Positions 34,293 through 43,581 of a stretch of 64,000 bases of DNA are shown in pieces. The DNA is taken from the NCBI RefSeq assembly GCF_045290345.1, contig NZ_CP155447.1, positions 4,526,001 through 4,590,000 on the forward strand, given 5' to 3'. How positions within the stretch are numbered: the stretch's first letter is position 1; every line of letters starts with the position of its first letter. The notes below the pieces were generated by a model. That model searched no databases. It worked only from the letters and a program-made list of their open reading frames with translations, and was not told the DNA's origin. The translations under genes and the position numbers were made by a program. This stretch comes from Singulisphaera sp045290345. Its GTDB lineage: Bacteria; Planctomycetota; Planctomycetia; Isosphaerales; Isosphaeraceae.

Positions 34293-36597
34293 CCCCGTTC
34301 ACGGACGTCGAGCCGTAAATCTTGTGGTCAAGCCCGAAGGTCAAGTTGTTCAGCATGCCTTGCTCATTGCCGGTGCCGAATCCGGTATAGACCTTCCGGC
34401 GCACGTCGGCGCGGTGGTCGCCGTCCGTGTCCTTCATGTACCAGATCTCCGGCGGCGAAGTGACGAACACTCCCCCCTTCCAAGGGGCAACTCCGGCAGC
34501 CCAGAGCAGGCCGTCGGCGAAGACATGACTCTCATCGAACTCGCCATCCCCATCGACGTCACGCAAGAGCCGGATTGCGCCGAGCGGTTTTTGACCGTCC
34601 CTGGGCTTGAACGGATAGTCGGTCATCTCGGCGATGTAGAGGTTGCCGTTCTCGTCAAACGCACCAGCAACTGGACTATGAATCCGAGGCTCCGCCGCGA
34701 CTAATTCCATGTGGAACCCATCGATGGTCTCAAACGTCTTGAGCGCCTCGGCGGGTGTTTTCGGCGGCAGCGGCTTCAAGAATTCGCCCAGCTCCTCCTT
34801 GGTGTGCGTCCGGGCACTGGGATCGATCCGGGCAGGAGTCTCCGCGTCGATCCAGGCCGGCGGAACCCCCTCCGCGCCGAGGCCACCCCGCTCGCGAATC
34901 TTCGACAAGATGTCCCGCGACTTCTGGAAGTAGTCGAGGACCTTTGCCTTTTCGGCAAAGTCTCGTGCTCGGTGCTTCTCCATTTGGCCATCGAGCTTTC
35001 CCGCCAACGTATCCAAATCGGCCTGACTGAACGGGGCTTTGCCGTCGAGGTAGACGTAGACGGGATTGGTGTGTGACTCGGCATCGGGGGAACCCGTGTT
35101 CGCGGTCCCGAACGCTCGGGCAGCGATCCAGGAGGACTGATCGAGCGCGACGTCCCGGCTCAGCTCGATCCAGTTCCCCAGGCCCTCGCTCGCCGGGATT
35201 TTGAGTTCCTCAACGACCTGGCCGTTGACGATCAACTGAAGGTTCGTCACGGGGGCGACGGTCGAAAGGACCTTGACCTGGGCCCGGACTTTTCGTGGGG
35301 TCTTTCCTTCCTGCCGAAGAATGGCCCCCGGCCTCTGGCCGTCGACTTCGAGGAGGAGCAACGGGCCAGTCGATACGAAACTTCGGCCTTCGGAAGACGC
35401 TCGGAGCCAGCCGGCAAAGTCGGGGGCATCGCTCCCTTTTCGAGCCACGTAGGTGAGACAGTCTCCGAGCTTGCGACACGCTGGGAAGTCGCTTGCCCCG
35501 ACGCAAGGGAAGCGGTATCCGATATTGAGGATTCGATACCAATCGTCGATTCCGATCCCCCGGTAGACGCCGAACTGGAGGAGCTCGACGCCGTCAAGAT
35601 CGCCCTGAACATAGTCGGCGTAAATCGACTGGGCGTATCCACCGTGAGCCATGATCGCAAACCCACCGCGCCGCCTGGTTTCACGCGAGACCAGGCCGTA
35701 GAGGGGCCAGTTATTGGCGTTCAGACTCTGCCCCTCAAGGACCAGGTCGTCACGGAGGAACAGATTCAGGTGACCGTAGGTTGCGCTGCGATACTCCTGG
35801 CCCGAGACGATGCGGTAGTCGCCACGACGCCGCTCGGACTTCGACCCGAGACCGACGAGTTGGGGGTAATCGAGTCGCTCGCGGACTCCGACATAAGGGC
35901 CGGCCGGCTCGTTGTAGCCGAGCGGACTTCCATAACGGATATCCTCGGCCTCCAAGAGGTCGAAGATCACCTGGTCGTCAGCCTCATTTTCTCGCTTGAA
36001 GTGCAGATGCGTATCACCTGAGTCATATCCCTGTGCCGCCATATCGACGACTCGCTCCAAGGCGATCGACACCTGTCGCCGCTCCCCCGCCTCAATCCGG
36101 GTACTGAATGTCTGAGGCCGGTACTCGAACCCCTTCCACACTTCCACCCGGACCGGCCCCGGCGGGACGGCGATTTCCGCTTTCCCCTGGCTATAGAAAA
36201 AACGCCCCAGGTAACGGATCGGCGCTTTTCCCTGCCGATTTCCTTTGCCTGATTTCGGCCACTCCCCCGTGAAGTGATAGGGGGTGAGCGGACCAGCAGC
36301 CGGCTGGTAATAATTGCCGTCGGCTCCAACAACGTTGATCCGGCAAGGGGTAGGACGCCCCTTGATCTTGTCCAGGACCACAACCTCCAGGCGCGCACTC
36401 GAGTTTTCGGATGCGGTCGCGGAGCTTCCAGGGCGATCAAAGCCCGACGGCGTGAAGATCAGCGCCTCATCGTCGGCTGGGGCCGCGGCCGCCAAAGCGA
36501 CCGCGACTGCCCAGCCTACGGCAAGTCGACTTACTGGATTCCGCAAGAAGCGCCCGACAAGTCGGGGCTCACAAGGAGGGCAGGATTGGAGTTTCAT
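34225..36597 (-). CDS. 5' part of broken gene: CehA/McbA-type metallohydrolase fused to PVC dehydrogenase propeller
   Basis: A signal peptide covers about residues 20-42. The CehA/McbA family PHP-like metallohydrolase domain covers about 180-460, with putative metal ligands in YDSGDTHLHF, FAIMAHGGY and CVGASDFP. An about 100-residue linker follows. From about 620 the PVC-type dehydrogenase domain starts (LYIAEMTDYP, LRDVDGDGEFDES, MKDTDGDHRADV). The frame then runs out of register at GTGAACGGGGAGC; removing one G gives VNGSVKSATDP and continues to 31839. Repaired, the protein has about 1,585 residues. CehA/McbA enzymes include carbaryl hydrolases, but the substrate here is unknown. The residues after STSVNG are out of frame and not real. 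Confidence 0.87.
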   Translation of the reverse strand: MKLQSCPPCEPRLVGRFLRNPVSRLAVGWAVAVALAAAAPADDEALIFTPSGFDRPGSSATASENSSARLEVVVLDKIKGRPTPCRINVVGADGNYYQPAAGPLTPYHFTGEWPKSGKGNRQGKAPIRYLGRFFYSQGKAEIAVPPGPVRVEVWKGFEYRPQTFSTRIEAGERRQVSIALERVVDMAAQGYDSGDTHLHFKRENEADDQVIFDLLEAEDIRYGSPLGYNEPAGPYVGVRERLDYPQLVGLGSKSERRRGDYRIVSGQEYRSATYGHLNLFLRDDLVLEGQSLNANNWPLYGLVSRETRRRGGFAIMAHGGYAQSIYADYVQGDLDGVELLQFGVYRGIGIDDWYRILNIGYRFPCVGASDFPACRKLGDCLTYVARKGSDAPDFAGWLRASSEGRSFVSTGPLLLLEVDGQRPGAILRQEGKTPRKVRAQVKVLSTVAPVTNLQLIVNGQVVEELKIPASEGLGNWIELSRDVALDQSSWIAARAFGTANTGSPDAESHTNPVYVYLDGKAPFSQADLDTLAGKLDGQMEKHRARDFAEKAKVLDYFQKSRDILSKIRERGGLGAEGVPPAWIDAETPARIDPSARTHTKEELGEFLKPLPPKTPAEALKTFETIDGFHMELVAAEPRIHSPVAGAFDENGNLYIAEMTDYPFKPRDGQKPLGAIRLLRDVDGDGEFDESHVFADGLLWAAGVAPWKGGVFVTSPPEIWYMKDTDGDHRADVRRKVYTGFGTGNEQGMLNNLTFGLDHKIYGSTSVNGERQVGDRSERGRSLACRERLSV

Positions 36598-36682
36598 CGT
36601 GTCTACCAGGCAGGTGGGTCAATCTGAGCAGGTCTTACGATGGAAACGGGTAGGTCTGCCGAGAGCGCGGGTCCCTTCTCGA

Positions 36683-37510
36683 TCAGTGAGACGGAAAATG
36701 GCTGGCCCCGGCTCCCACCGGCTCAAGAGTTGGCCGCGGTTTCCGCCAGTGATTGAGAGTAATCACCCAGGATGCGAGCATATAGAACGCAGGATATGAC
36801 AAGGAGGCAACGGCGAGATTCCAATTTGAACCGTGTCGCGGGGGAAGTTGGGCCGCCGGCAACTGAATCAGGAGCCAGGTCAAAAGCCCCGCCCAAATCG
36901 CTCCCAGGACATTGTTGAGCATGTTGAATGCCCCCGGTTGCGACGGATAGAGATAACGGCTCGGAACAAACGTCAGGAGGCTGAGCACGATGACGACGAC
37001 GAGCGCAAACGGGCCGGGGAGTTGCAGGATGTAGAGGTAGAGAGCCACGATGTTCCAAAGGGACGGGAATCCCAGGAAGTAGCCATCGTCGGTTTTGGCC
37101 TCGACCTGGCAGAACCCATAGGCACTCGCGAGTAGAGGCAAGATCAACCAGCCGTTGGTCCCCGCGGGCAAGAGGTTCGCTCGCCAGATGAGCATCAGGG
37201 GCAGGAAAGTATAAGTCAGAAAGTCGGTGATATCATCCAACTTTCTCCCGTCGAAATTGGGCAGGACCTTCTTGACCCTCACTTTTCGCGCCAGAGTTCC
37301 GTCGGTGGCGTCGACGAACGTGGCGAGCATCATGAGCAGGAAGACGCCGCGATAGGCGTCGGCGCCGCCGCGGACCAGGAGAACGGCGATCCAGGCCGCG
37401 ATCACCAAACCAAGGGCGGTATACAAGTGCACGCACCAAGCCGCAAACCATAAAGCGGGACGGATGCCGTCCTGTTCGCCGCGATGTTTCCTCTTCGCCT
37501 GATCCTGCAT
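36683..37510 (-). CDS. Phosphatidylcholine synthase-like CDP-alcohol phosphatidyltransferase
   Basis: Membrane enzyme that condenses a CDP-diacylglycerol with an alcohol. The CDP-alcohol transferase motif is intact: DATDGTLAR followed by GRKLDDITD (D-x2-D-G-x2-A-R...G-x3-D-x3-D), at about 67-97. The flanking sequence HLYTALGLVIAAW and VKKVLPNFDGRKLDDITDFLTYTFLP resembles bacterial phosphatidylcholine synthases (Pcs), which use free choline. About seven to eight hydrophobic helices over 275 residues. The choline specificity is inferred from the sequence, not proven. The APC permease gene ends 32 bases upstream on the same strand and the CehA-like gene follows 85 bases downstream. Confidence 0.85.
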   Translation of the reverse strand: MQDQAKRKHRGEQDGIRPALWFAAWCVHLYTALGLVIAAWIAVLLVRGGADAYRGVFLLMMLATFVDATDGTLARKVRVKKVLPNFDGRKLDDITDFLTYTFLPLMLIWRANLLPAGTNGWLILPLLASAYGFCQVEAKTDDGYFLGFPSLWNIVALYLYILQLPGPFALVVVIVLSLLTFVPSRYLYPSQPGAFNMLNNVLGAIWAGLLTWLLIQLPAAQLPPRHGSNWNLAVASLSYPAFYMLASWVITLNHWRKPRPTLEPVGAGASHFPSH

Positions 37511-37542
37511 GGGAACTGCTCTTTTTCTCGTGACCTGCCACG

Positions 37543-39102
37543 TCAGCCGATCAATTGCCGGCCGGTAGCTTCGTGCGGTTTGTGTTCGATACCAACGGCC
37601 CGGTGGGCTTCAAGCACGCCCTTCTTACCGCGTCGGACCAGTCGGTAAAAAATGGCGCCGACGATCAGAAGGAGGGCGGTGGCCACCAGAGCACTGTAAC
37701 GACGATACCAGATCGTCCCATAGATCTCCTGCCTCGGCCAGCCAATGTTCACCACGACCAGCACGCCCCAGACAACAGCTGCAAGATTGACGATCAATCC
37801 CCAGCGACCAAGCCTGAAAATTCCCGGCTCGGCGGAAGGCGTTTCAGAGCGTTTCCTTCGAAGTCGTGAGCATAACATCGGGATCGTGACAAGGAGATAG
37901 GCGAGGTTGGCCCAGACGATCGATACCGAGACGAGCACTTCAATGATCTGGGGGAAATTCACGTTCACCACCAGGATCAAGGCCGCGAACAGACCGAGCA
38001 GGATGGCCGGCAGTACGGGCGTTCGCGATGAGCCGGAAACCCAGGCCAGGGCGTGCGAGAAGGGCAAGTTGTTGTCGCGGGCCATGGAGAAGACCAACCG
38101 TACTGCGGCCGCGTGAACGGTCAGGGTGCAAATCAAGATCGCGAGTGCCACGTCGCAGAGCAGCAGCATCCCCAGCGACGGTCCAAGGATTTGCTTGATG
38201 GCGTACTGCATCCCCCCGCTGATCCGGCCCAGTTCCGGGTCGGCGAGATTCTCGACTCCCATCAAGACACCCAAAATTAAGAGGGCCCCAGCCCCTCCCA
38301 CGGCCGCCAGTGAGCCCAAGATCGCGCGAGGGGCGCGCCGCCTCGGATCGGTAGTCTCCTCCGCCAGCGAGCCCGCGGTGTCGAAGCCGTACATCACAAA
38401 GGAAGGGATCAAGGCTGCCGCGAAGAAAGGGCCAAGATAACCGAACGGGCTGGCACTCCCTCGCCCTTGCTGGTCGAAGACAACCGTGATTCCGCGTCGA
38501 GCTTGGCTCATCAGCAGGACGATCAGAAGCAGCGTGCCCACCATTTCGGCGAAGACACCCACGTTATTGATCCGGGCGAGGAGCCGAACGCCGACGCCGT
38601 TGATCAACATGCTGAAGGCGATCAGAAGACAGCCGAGGAAAACCGCATTCCGCGCGGCGTCTGCCGGACGGTCAATGAGGCCGATGACTTGGAACCGAGG
38701 CGAGATCTGCGGCAGAGTCGCCTGAAGTGCCAGGGCGACTGACGCCAGCGTGATCACCGCGCAGGCCAAGTAGACCCATCCCGCCATCCAACCGACCCAG
38801 GCCGGGCCGATCTGTCTCGACCACTGATAGACACCTCCCGCCAGGGGGTATCGGCCTGCAAGTTCCGCGAAGCAGAGCGCGACCAAAAACTGGCCGCAAA
38901 AAACCAGCGGCCAGGTCCAGAAGAAGGCAGGCCCCCCTGCCCCGTATCCCAGGAAGAAGAGTTGCGGCAGCCCGGTCAAGATCGAGAGATAAGAGAACCC
39001 GGCGGCAAAGGAGGAAAAACTACCGAGGGTCCGATCCAACCGCTGGCGATAGCCGAACGCGGCCAGGTCGCTGGAATCTCGGCCCAAGTCCCGATTTGCC
39101 AC
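37543..39102 (-). CDS. APC-superfamily amino acid/amine permease
   Basis: Cytoplasmic-membrane transporter of 519 residues with about 12 hydrophobic segments. The N-terminal helix region SSFAAGFSYLSILTGLPQLF, the conserved ELAGRYPLAGGVYQWSRQIG and the helix around FVMYGFDTAGSLAEET resemble the amine/GABA-permease branch. The substrate is unknown; amino acids, GABA or choline-like amines are candidates. The start is GTG with GGGGAG 5 bases upstream. The phosphatidylcholine synthase-like gene follows after 32 bases, which makes a supply of head-group alcohol conceivable but unproven. Confidence 0.9.
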   Translation of the reverse strand: MANRDLGRDSSDLAAFGYRQRLDRTLGSFSSFAAGFSYLSILTGLPQLFFLGYGAGGPAFFWTWPLVFCGQFLVALCFAELAGRYPLAGGVYQWSRQIGPAWVGWMAGWVYLACAVITLASVALALQATLPQISPRFQVIGLIDRPADAARNAVFLGCLLIAFSMLINGVGVRLLARINNVGVFAEMVGTLLLIVLLMSQARRGITVVFDQQGRGSASPFGYLGPFFAAALIPSFVMYGFDTAGSLAEETTDPRRRAPRAILGSLAAVGGAGALLILGVLMGVENLADPELGRISGGMQYAIKQILGPSLGMLLLCDVALAILICTLTVHAAAVRLVFSMARDNNLPFSHALAWVSGSSRTPVLPAILLGLFAALILVVNVNFPQIIEVLVSVSIVWANLAYLLVTIPMLCSRLRRKRSETPSAEPGIFRLGRWGLIVNLAAVVWGVLVVVNIGWPRQEIYGTIWYRRYSALVATALLLIVGAIFYRLVRRGKKGVLEAHRAVGIEHKPHEATGRQLIG

Positions 39103-39484
39103 GTACGCTCCCCTTCAAAGTCAAAATTCAAAACCAAATGATCGAGTCAAGCCAGAGCCTTGGCCATTGACCTGAAGCCGCGGGCGGCGTTTTCGCTTGC
39201 CCCACTCGATCATCGCATTTGTTCGTAGCCTCAACCACCATAGCTCATGGGGAGTTGGAGGCAGACTCACGGATGGCGGCCGAGTTTATTAACTAGAGCG
39301 AGAACCGTCAAAGGCTTGCTTTTCTGGGCCGATCACATTCTGATGTTCAGCGAAACTTTAGTAAAAATACACAGTTCAGGAAGGTGTTCTGGAGAATTGG
39401 AATCCCTGCTGTTCCGAAGCTCGGGGGCCCTCATGGGTGGGTGGTGAGCTCGGCAATCGGGGACGTGCCGGGAGGAGTCTTCGA
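39103..39484. other. Divergent intergenic region, partly AT-rich
   Basis: This lies between the permease (minus) and beta-hydroxylase (plus) genes. The stretch 39285-39395 is AT-rich relative to the window and is a likely promoter area. No hairpin or coding frame of note. Confidence 0.4.
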
Positions 39485-40180
39485 TTGAATTACATCAATT
39501 TGGTCGGAATTCTCGATGTTGTGAACTCCGTCTTTGACCTCTACACAGGGGGCAAACGGCGGCCGGTCTTCTTCGATAAGGCGGCGACCTGTCCTCCCCT
39601 GGCTGAACTGGACAACCAAGCCCAGGTCATCCGCGAGGAGTTGCTTGCCTTGCTCCCCGAGAAGTCTCAGATTCCTCGGTATCACGACCTCGACCAGATG
39701 CAAAAGCGAATCTCGGCGGGGGGTGATCCCGAGAAGTCCTGGAAGATTTTCTATCTCTATATCATGGGGGAGAAGCCGAACGAAAACCGGGCGAAATGCC
39801 CCCAGACTTCGGCGTTGCTGGATCAGGTACCTGGCCTGTTTCAGGCCTTCTTTTCGATTCTCGATGGCGGCAAGTCGATCCCCGCCCATCGAGGTCCGTA
39901 CCGCGGGTATCTCCGCTATCACCTTGGCCTCGTCGTTCCCAAAGTGAATCCCCCCTCGATCCGGATCAAAGACCAGCACTACACCTGGAAGGTGGGAGAA
40001 AGCATTCTCTTTGACGATAGCTGGAACCACGAGGTCTATAATGAAGGCGAAGAGGATCGGGTCGTTTTGATCGTCGATATCAGGCGCCCCATGCCGCTTC
40101 CGTTTGCCATGTTCAACCGATTCGTCGAATCCGTGATGCGACTGGTTTACGGAAAGCAGATTCTCAAGAAGCTGACTTGA
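39485..40180 (+). CDS. Aspartyl/asparaginyl beta-hydroxylase-family protein
   Basis: Fe(II)/2-oxoglutarate dioxygenase of the aspartyl/asparaginyl beta-hydroxylase (LpxO-like) fold, 231 residues. The iron ligands are visible: first His in GYLRYHLGLVVP, second His in DDSWNHEVYNEG. The 2-oxoglutarate arginine is probably in VLIVDIRRP. The substrate could be protein side chains or a lipid A acyl chain; the sequence does not decide. The start is taken as TTG at 39485 because GGAGG lies 9 bases upstream and the hydrophobic opening NYINLVGILDVV follows; an in-frame GTG at 39437 has no such site. Confidence 0.87.
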   Translation: MNYINLVGILDVVNSVFDLYTGGKRRPVFFDKAATCPPLAELDNQAQVIREELLALLPEKSQIPRYHDLDQMQKRISAGGDPEKSWKIFYLYIMGEKPNENRAKCPQTSALLDQVPGLFQAFFSILDGGKSIPAHRGPYRGYLRYHLGLVVPKVNPPSIRIKDQHYTWKVGESILFDDSWNHEVYNEGEEDRVVLIVDIRRPMPLPFAMFNRFVESVMRLVYGKQILKKLT

Positions 40181-40395
40181 AGCCGGTGGAAACACGCCCA
40201 GCCGATCCGTCCCCTGAACCATCCCAGGAGGGGAGGACCTTGGCGACCTTGGCTTCGTGTGCATGAAACGCTTGACGACCGCCCCAACTGGTTTGGTACG
40301 GTGGAGCGTCCGTCGACGTCGTTCTTCATTGAGATGTCGATCATGATGAGAATCAATCGCGACGCGGAGCGTCCGCTTTTCCGAGGAACGATGCC

Positions 40396-41295
40396 TTGCG
40401 CCAAATCGGAACGCTTCCGCCGACCCTCGACCCCAGGCGACTGACCGACCACCTGCTCACTCTCGGTGTGACCACGAAGGTCGACCATCGTCCCGAGGGG
40501 GCGGCCGTCTGGGTTCACCATGAAGACCAGATCCCCCTGGCGAAGCAAGAACTCGAGCAATACCTAAAGGATCCCCACGACGCGCGCTACCAAATCGCGA
40601 CGCAATCGGCGGACTCGATCCGGCGCGAAGCGGAGCGGCTCGACCGCCAATATCGCAAGAACGTTCGCGACCTGTCAGGGCAATTGAACAGCCCAGGCCT
40701 CAGTCGCCGGCCTTTGACGACCACGCTGATCGCGATCTCAGTCGTCGTTTTCCTTCTTCAGAACAGCCCCTACGCCGCGGCCACAATCAACACCCTCTCC
40801 TTCACGCTGCGGGTCATTGATGAGCTCGGTTTCCGGCATTCGCTCGGTCTCCTACCGATCTTGCACGGTGAGGTTTGGCGGCTCATCACCCCCATTTTTA
40901 TTCACTTCGACATTCTTCACATTCTTTTCAACATGTGGTGGCTCTGGGTACTGGGCTCGTTGGTCGAATCTCGACGAAGTACCAAGACCTTGGCGGCCGT
41001 TGTGCTCATCTCGGCAATCGCCTCGAACTCGGGCCAATTCTTTTATGATCTGCAGACCAACCATGCACTTTACAACTTCGGCGGCATGTCCGGGGTTGTC
41101 TATGCGATATTCGGGTATGTTTGGATGAGAGGGCGGCAGGAGCCCGAGTTGGGGATGATGATCAATTACCGGACGGTCCAGATGATGCTTTTCTGGCTCG
41201 TCCTTTGTTTCTCAGGAGCGGTCGGCAACGTCGCGAATGCGGCCCACTTGGTGGGATTGGTTACCGGTATGCTTCTCGGCTTGGCTCGACTCTGA
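40396..41295 (+). CDS. Rhomboid-family intramembrane serine protease, GlpG-like
   Basis: Intramembrane protease of 299 residues. An N-terminal soluble domain (about 1-100) resembles the GlpG cytoplasmic domain (RQIGTLPPTLDPRRLTDHLLTLGV). Six transmembrane helices follow. The catalytic dyad is Ser in FGGMSGVVYA and His in NAAHLVGLVTG. The conserved loop HFDILHILFNMWWLWVLGSLVE is also present. The start is TTG with GAGGA about 9 bases upstream; an ATG at 40391 is out of frame and stops soon. The following genes run in the same direction but with a 134-base gap. Confidence 0.92.
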   Translation: MRQIGTLPPTLDPRRLTDHLLTLGVTTKVDHRPEGAAVWVHHEDQIPLAKQELEQYLKDPHDARYQIATQSADSIRREAERLDRQYRKNVRDLSGQLNSPGLSRRPLTTTLIAISVVVFLLQNSPYAAATINTLSFTLRVIDELGFRHSLGLLPILHGEVWRLITPIFIHFDILHILFNMWWLWVLGSLVESRRSTKTLAAVVLISAIASNSGQFFYDLQTNHALYNFGGMSGVVYAIFGYVWMRGRQEPELGMMINYRTVQMMLFWLVLCFSGAVGNVANAAHLVGLVTGMLLGLARL

Positions 41296-41429
41296 ACGGA
41301 GGGAGCCGATATCCAAGGGATCTTTCACGGCGGCTTGCGAAGGCGGCCTTGAGGTCGCACAATAGGAATGATTCTCGGCAAGCGGCCAGTCACTGAACCA
41401 TGACGTGATCCAAAGGGGAAAGCTTGGGG

Positions 41430-42347
41430 ATGAAAATCGGCTTTGTCTCGGCGATTCTGCCAGAGTATTCGTTAGACCAGGTACTCGGGTTCGCCGCCGA
41501 GGCCGGCTTTTCAAGCGTCGAGGTGATGTGCTGGCCAAGCGGCCGGGCCGAACGCCGCTACGCCGGCGTTTCGCACTTCGATGCGGCCGACTTGACCCCC
41601 GACGCGATCAAGCGAGTGGAGGATCTCACCGCCAAGCACGGCGTGGGGATCTCCGGACTCGGCTATTATCCGAATCCGCTCGCAAGCGATCGGGCTGAGT
41701 CCGAGCAGGCGATTACGCATCTCCACCGGGTTATCGACGCCGCGGCTGAACTGAAGATCAATGTGGTCAACTCGTTCGTGGGCCGAAATCCCGCCCTTTC
41801 GGTTGAGGACAACTGGCCGAAGTTCCTCGAAGTCTGGCGGCCCCTGGTCGACCACGCCGAGCAACGGGGCGTCCGGATCGGCATCGAGAACTGCCCGATG
41901 CTCTTCTCGAGCGATGAGTGGCCCGGTGGCAAGAACCTCGCGACGACTCCGGCGATCTGGCGGCGGATGTTCGCGGAGATCCCGAGTCTCAGCTTCGGGC
42001 TCAACTTCGACCCATCGCACATGATCTGGCAACAGATGGATTATCTGGCTCCGCTCAAGGAGTTCGCCTCGCGCTTGGTCCATGTGCACGCCAAGGATGC
42101 CCGGATCGAGCCCGCAGCGCTCAACGACCACGGAGTGTTGAGCGCTCCGAAGCTCTGGCACACCCCGAAAATTCCGGGTCAGGGGGACGTGCGCTGGGGG
42201 CCGTTCCTCGGCACGCTGGCCGACGTCGGTTACGATGGCTCGGTCGCGATCGAGGTCGAGGACCGCGCCTTCGAAGGCTCCCTGGAAAAGCGGCGTGAAT
42301 CCCTGGTGATTAGCCGGCGATACCTCCTTCAATACCTCGGCGGCTGA
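41430..42347 (+). CDS. Sugar phosphate isomerase/epimerase, TIM barrel
   Basis: Xylose isomerase-like TIM-barrel enzyme of 305 residues, probably interconverting sugars or sugar phosphates. Likely metal ligands are Glu in RIGIENCPM, Asp in LNFDPSHMIWQ, His in LVHVHAKDA and Glu in VAIEVEDRAFEG. The start is ATG at 41430; an in-frame TTG two codons earlier is less likely. The glycosyltransferase gene starts 8 bases after its stop, so the two are probably one transcript. Confidence 0.9.
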   Translation: MKIGFVSAILPEYSLDQVLGFAAEAGFSSVEVMCWPSGRAERRYAGVSHFDAADLTPDAIKRVEDLTAKHGVGISGLGYYPNPLASDRAESEQAITHLHRVIDAAAELKINVVNSFVGRNPALSVEDNWPKFLEVWRPLVDHAEQRGVRIGIENCPMLFSSDEWPGGKNLATTPAIWRRMFAEIPSLSFGLNFDPSHMIWQQMDYLAPLKEFASRLVHVHAKDARIEPAALNDHGVLSAPKLWHTPKIPGQGDVRWGPFLGTLADVGYDGSVAIEVEDRAFEGSLEKRRESLVISRRYLLQYLGG

Positions 42348-42355
42348 CCCAACCG

Positions 42356-43393
42356 ATGTCGAGCCAAGCGACCGAGACCGAGACCGAGCAAGCGAACGAC
42401 GAGCTTCCGCTCGACCTGTCCGTCTTGATCCCCGTCTATAACGAAGTTCAGAACGTGGAGCCGCTCCATCAAGAGTTGCAACAGGTTCTCGGCTCGCTCT
42501 CGCTGCGCTATGAACTGATCTTCGTTGACGACGGATCGAGCGACGGGAGCCGGGCGAAGCTTGGCCTGATTCAAGATCGCGATCCCGAGCACGTTCGCGT
42601 CGTGTTCCTCCGACGGAACTGCGGGCAGACCGCGGCCTTGTCGGCGGCCCTCGACCTGGCGCGAGGGAACATCCTGATCCCGATGGACGGGGACTTGCAG
42701 AACGACCCGGCCGACATCCCTCGTCTGCTCGAAAAGCTCGACGAGGGATTTGACGTCGTCTCGGGTTGGCGTAAGTCCCGGCAGGATGCGTTCATTTCCC
42801 GGAAGATTCCCTCATGGGTGGCCAACCGGTTGGTGGCTCGACTCTCGGGCGTGCCACTCCATGACTTCGGCTGTACCATGAAGGCGTACCGCCGCAGGGT
42901 CCTCGAAGGGGTCCGACTCTACGGCGAGATGCACCGATTCATCCCCGTCTTTGCCACCTGGCAAGGGGCGAGGGTCACCGAACTCGAAGTCCATCATCGC
43001 GCCCGAACGGCCGGGCGTACCAAATACGGCCTGGGTCGAACCTTCAATGTCGTCCTCGACCTGATCCTGATTATCTTCTATCAGCGTTACGCCCAGCGCC
43101 CGATCCACCTCTTCGGCCGCATCGGGCTCTGGTCGCTCGCACTCAGCTTTCTGACGTTTGCCGGAATGCTTTACTTCAAGTATCTCCACGCGCCATTGAC
43201 CGGAGACAAGGCAAAATCATTCATCGAGACTCCGCTCCCCCTGCTAGTCGTCTTCTTTTTCATGATGGGAGTGCAGAGCATTTTGATGGGTGTTCTCGCC
43301 GAGATGGTCATGCGGACCTACTATGAGTCCCAGTCAAAAACGACCTACCTGATCGGCGAGATCCGACAAAGTCCCCCCGGCAACTCAACCTGA
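42356..43393 (+). CDS. Glycosyltransferase family 2, DPM1/GtrB-like
   Basis: Membrane-associated glycosyltransferase of 345 residues that transfers a sugar to polyprenyl phosphate or another lipid carrier. GT-A motifs are LSVLIPVYNEVQN, FVDDGSSDGS, the DXD-type MDGDLQNDP and the later DFGCTMKAYRR. Two C-terminal transmembrane segments (about 250-275 and 290-320, HLFGRIGLWSLALSFLTFAG and LLVVFFFMMGVQSILMG) fit the GtrB/DPM type. It directly follows the TIM-barrel gene. Confidence 0.92.
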   Translation: MSSQATETETEQANDELPLDLSVLIPVYNEVQNVEPLHQELQQVLGSLSLRYELIFVDDGSSDGSRAKLGLIQDRDPEHVRVVFLRRNCGQTAALSAALDLARGNILIPMDGDLQNDPADIPRLLEKLDEGFDVVSGWRKSRQDAFISRKIPSWVANRLVARLSGVPLHDFGCTMKAYRRRVLEGVRLYGEMHRFIPVFATWQGARVTELEVHHRARTAGRTKYGLGRTFNVVLDLILIIFYQRYAQRPIHLFGRIGLWSLALSFLTFAGMLYFKYLHAPLTGDKAKSFIETPLPLLVVFFFMMGVQSILMGVLAEMVMRTYYESQSKTTYLIGEIRQSPPGNST

Positions 43394-43581
43394 TCACGCC
43401 GCCCTGGAATCGGCTTGATCGAGGACACTCATCCTTGCGCGGACAAGCCTGACATACAATCCGCCCTTGCCGATCGGGGTGGTGCTCGCTATGATTCGTT
43501 GCAACAGGCTGAATTCTTCGGCAGTGTTCGCCGTATGCCCATCCCTCAAGGCCCGCCCCCTTCTCGGCGGACTCCATCCCA

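Noticed and set aside
31839..36597. Two independent genes here, each with its own start
   Set aside because: The rear frame lacks a signal peptide and a convincing start, and the two parts join into one normal PVC-type architecture if one G is removed.
40272..40302. Possible promoter upstream of the rhomboid gene
   Set aside because: TTGACG is good, but the -10 candidates (GGTACG or TACGGT) are weak, so it was not listed as a feature.
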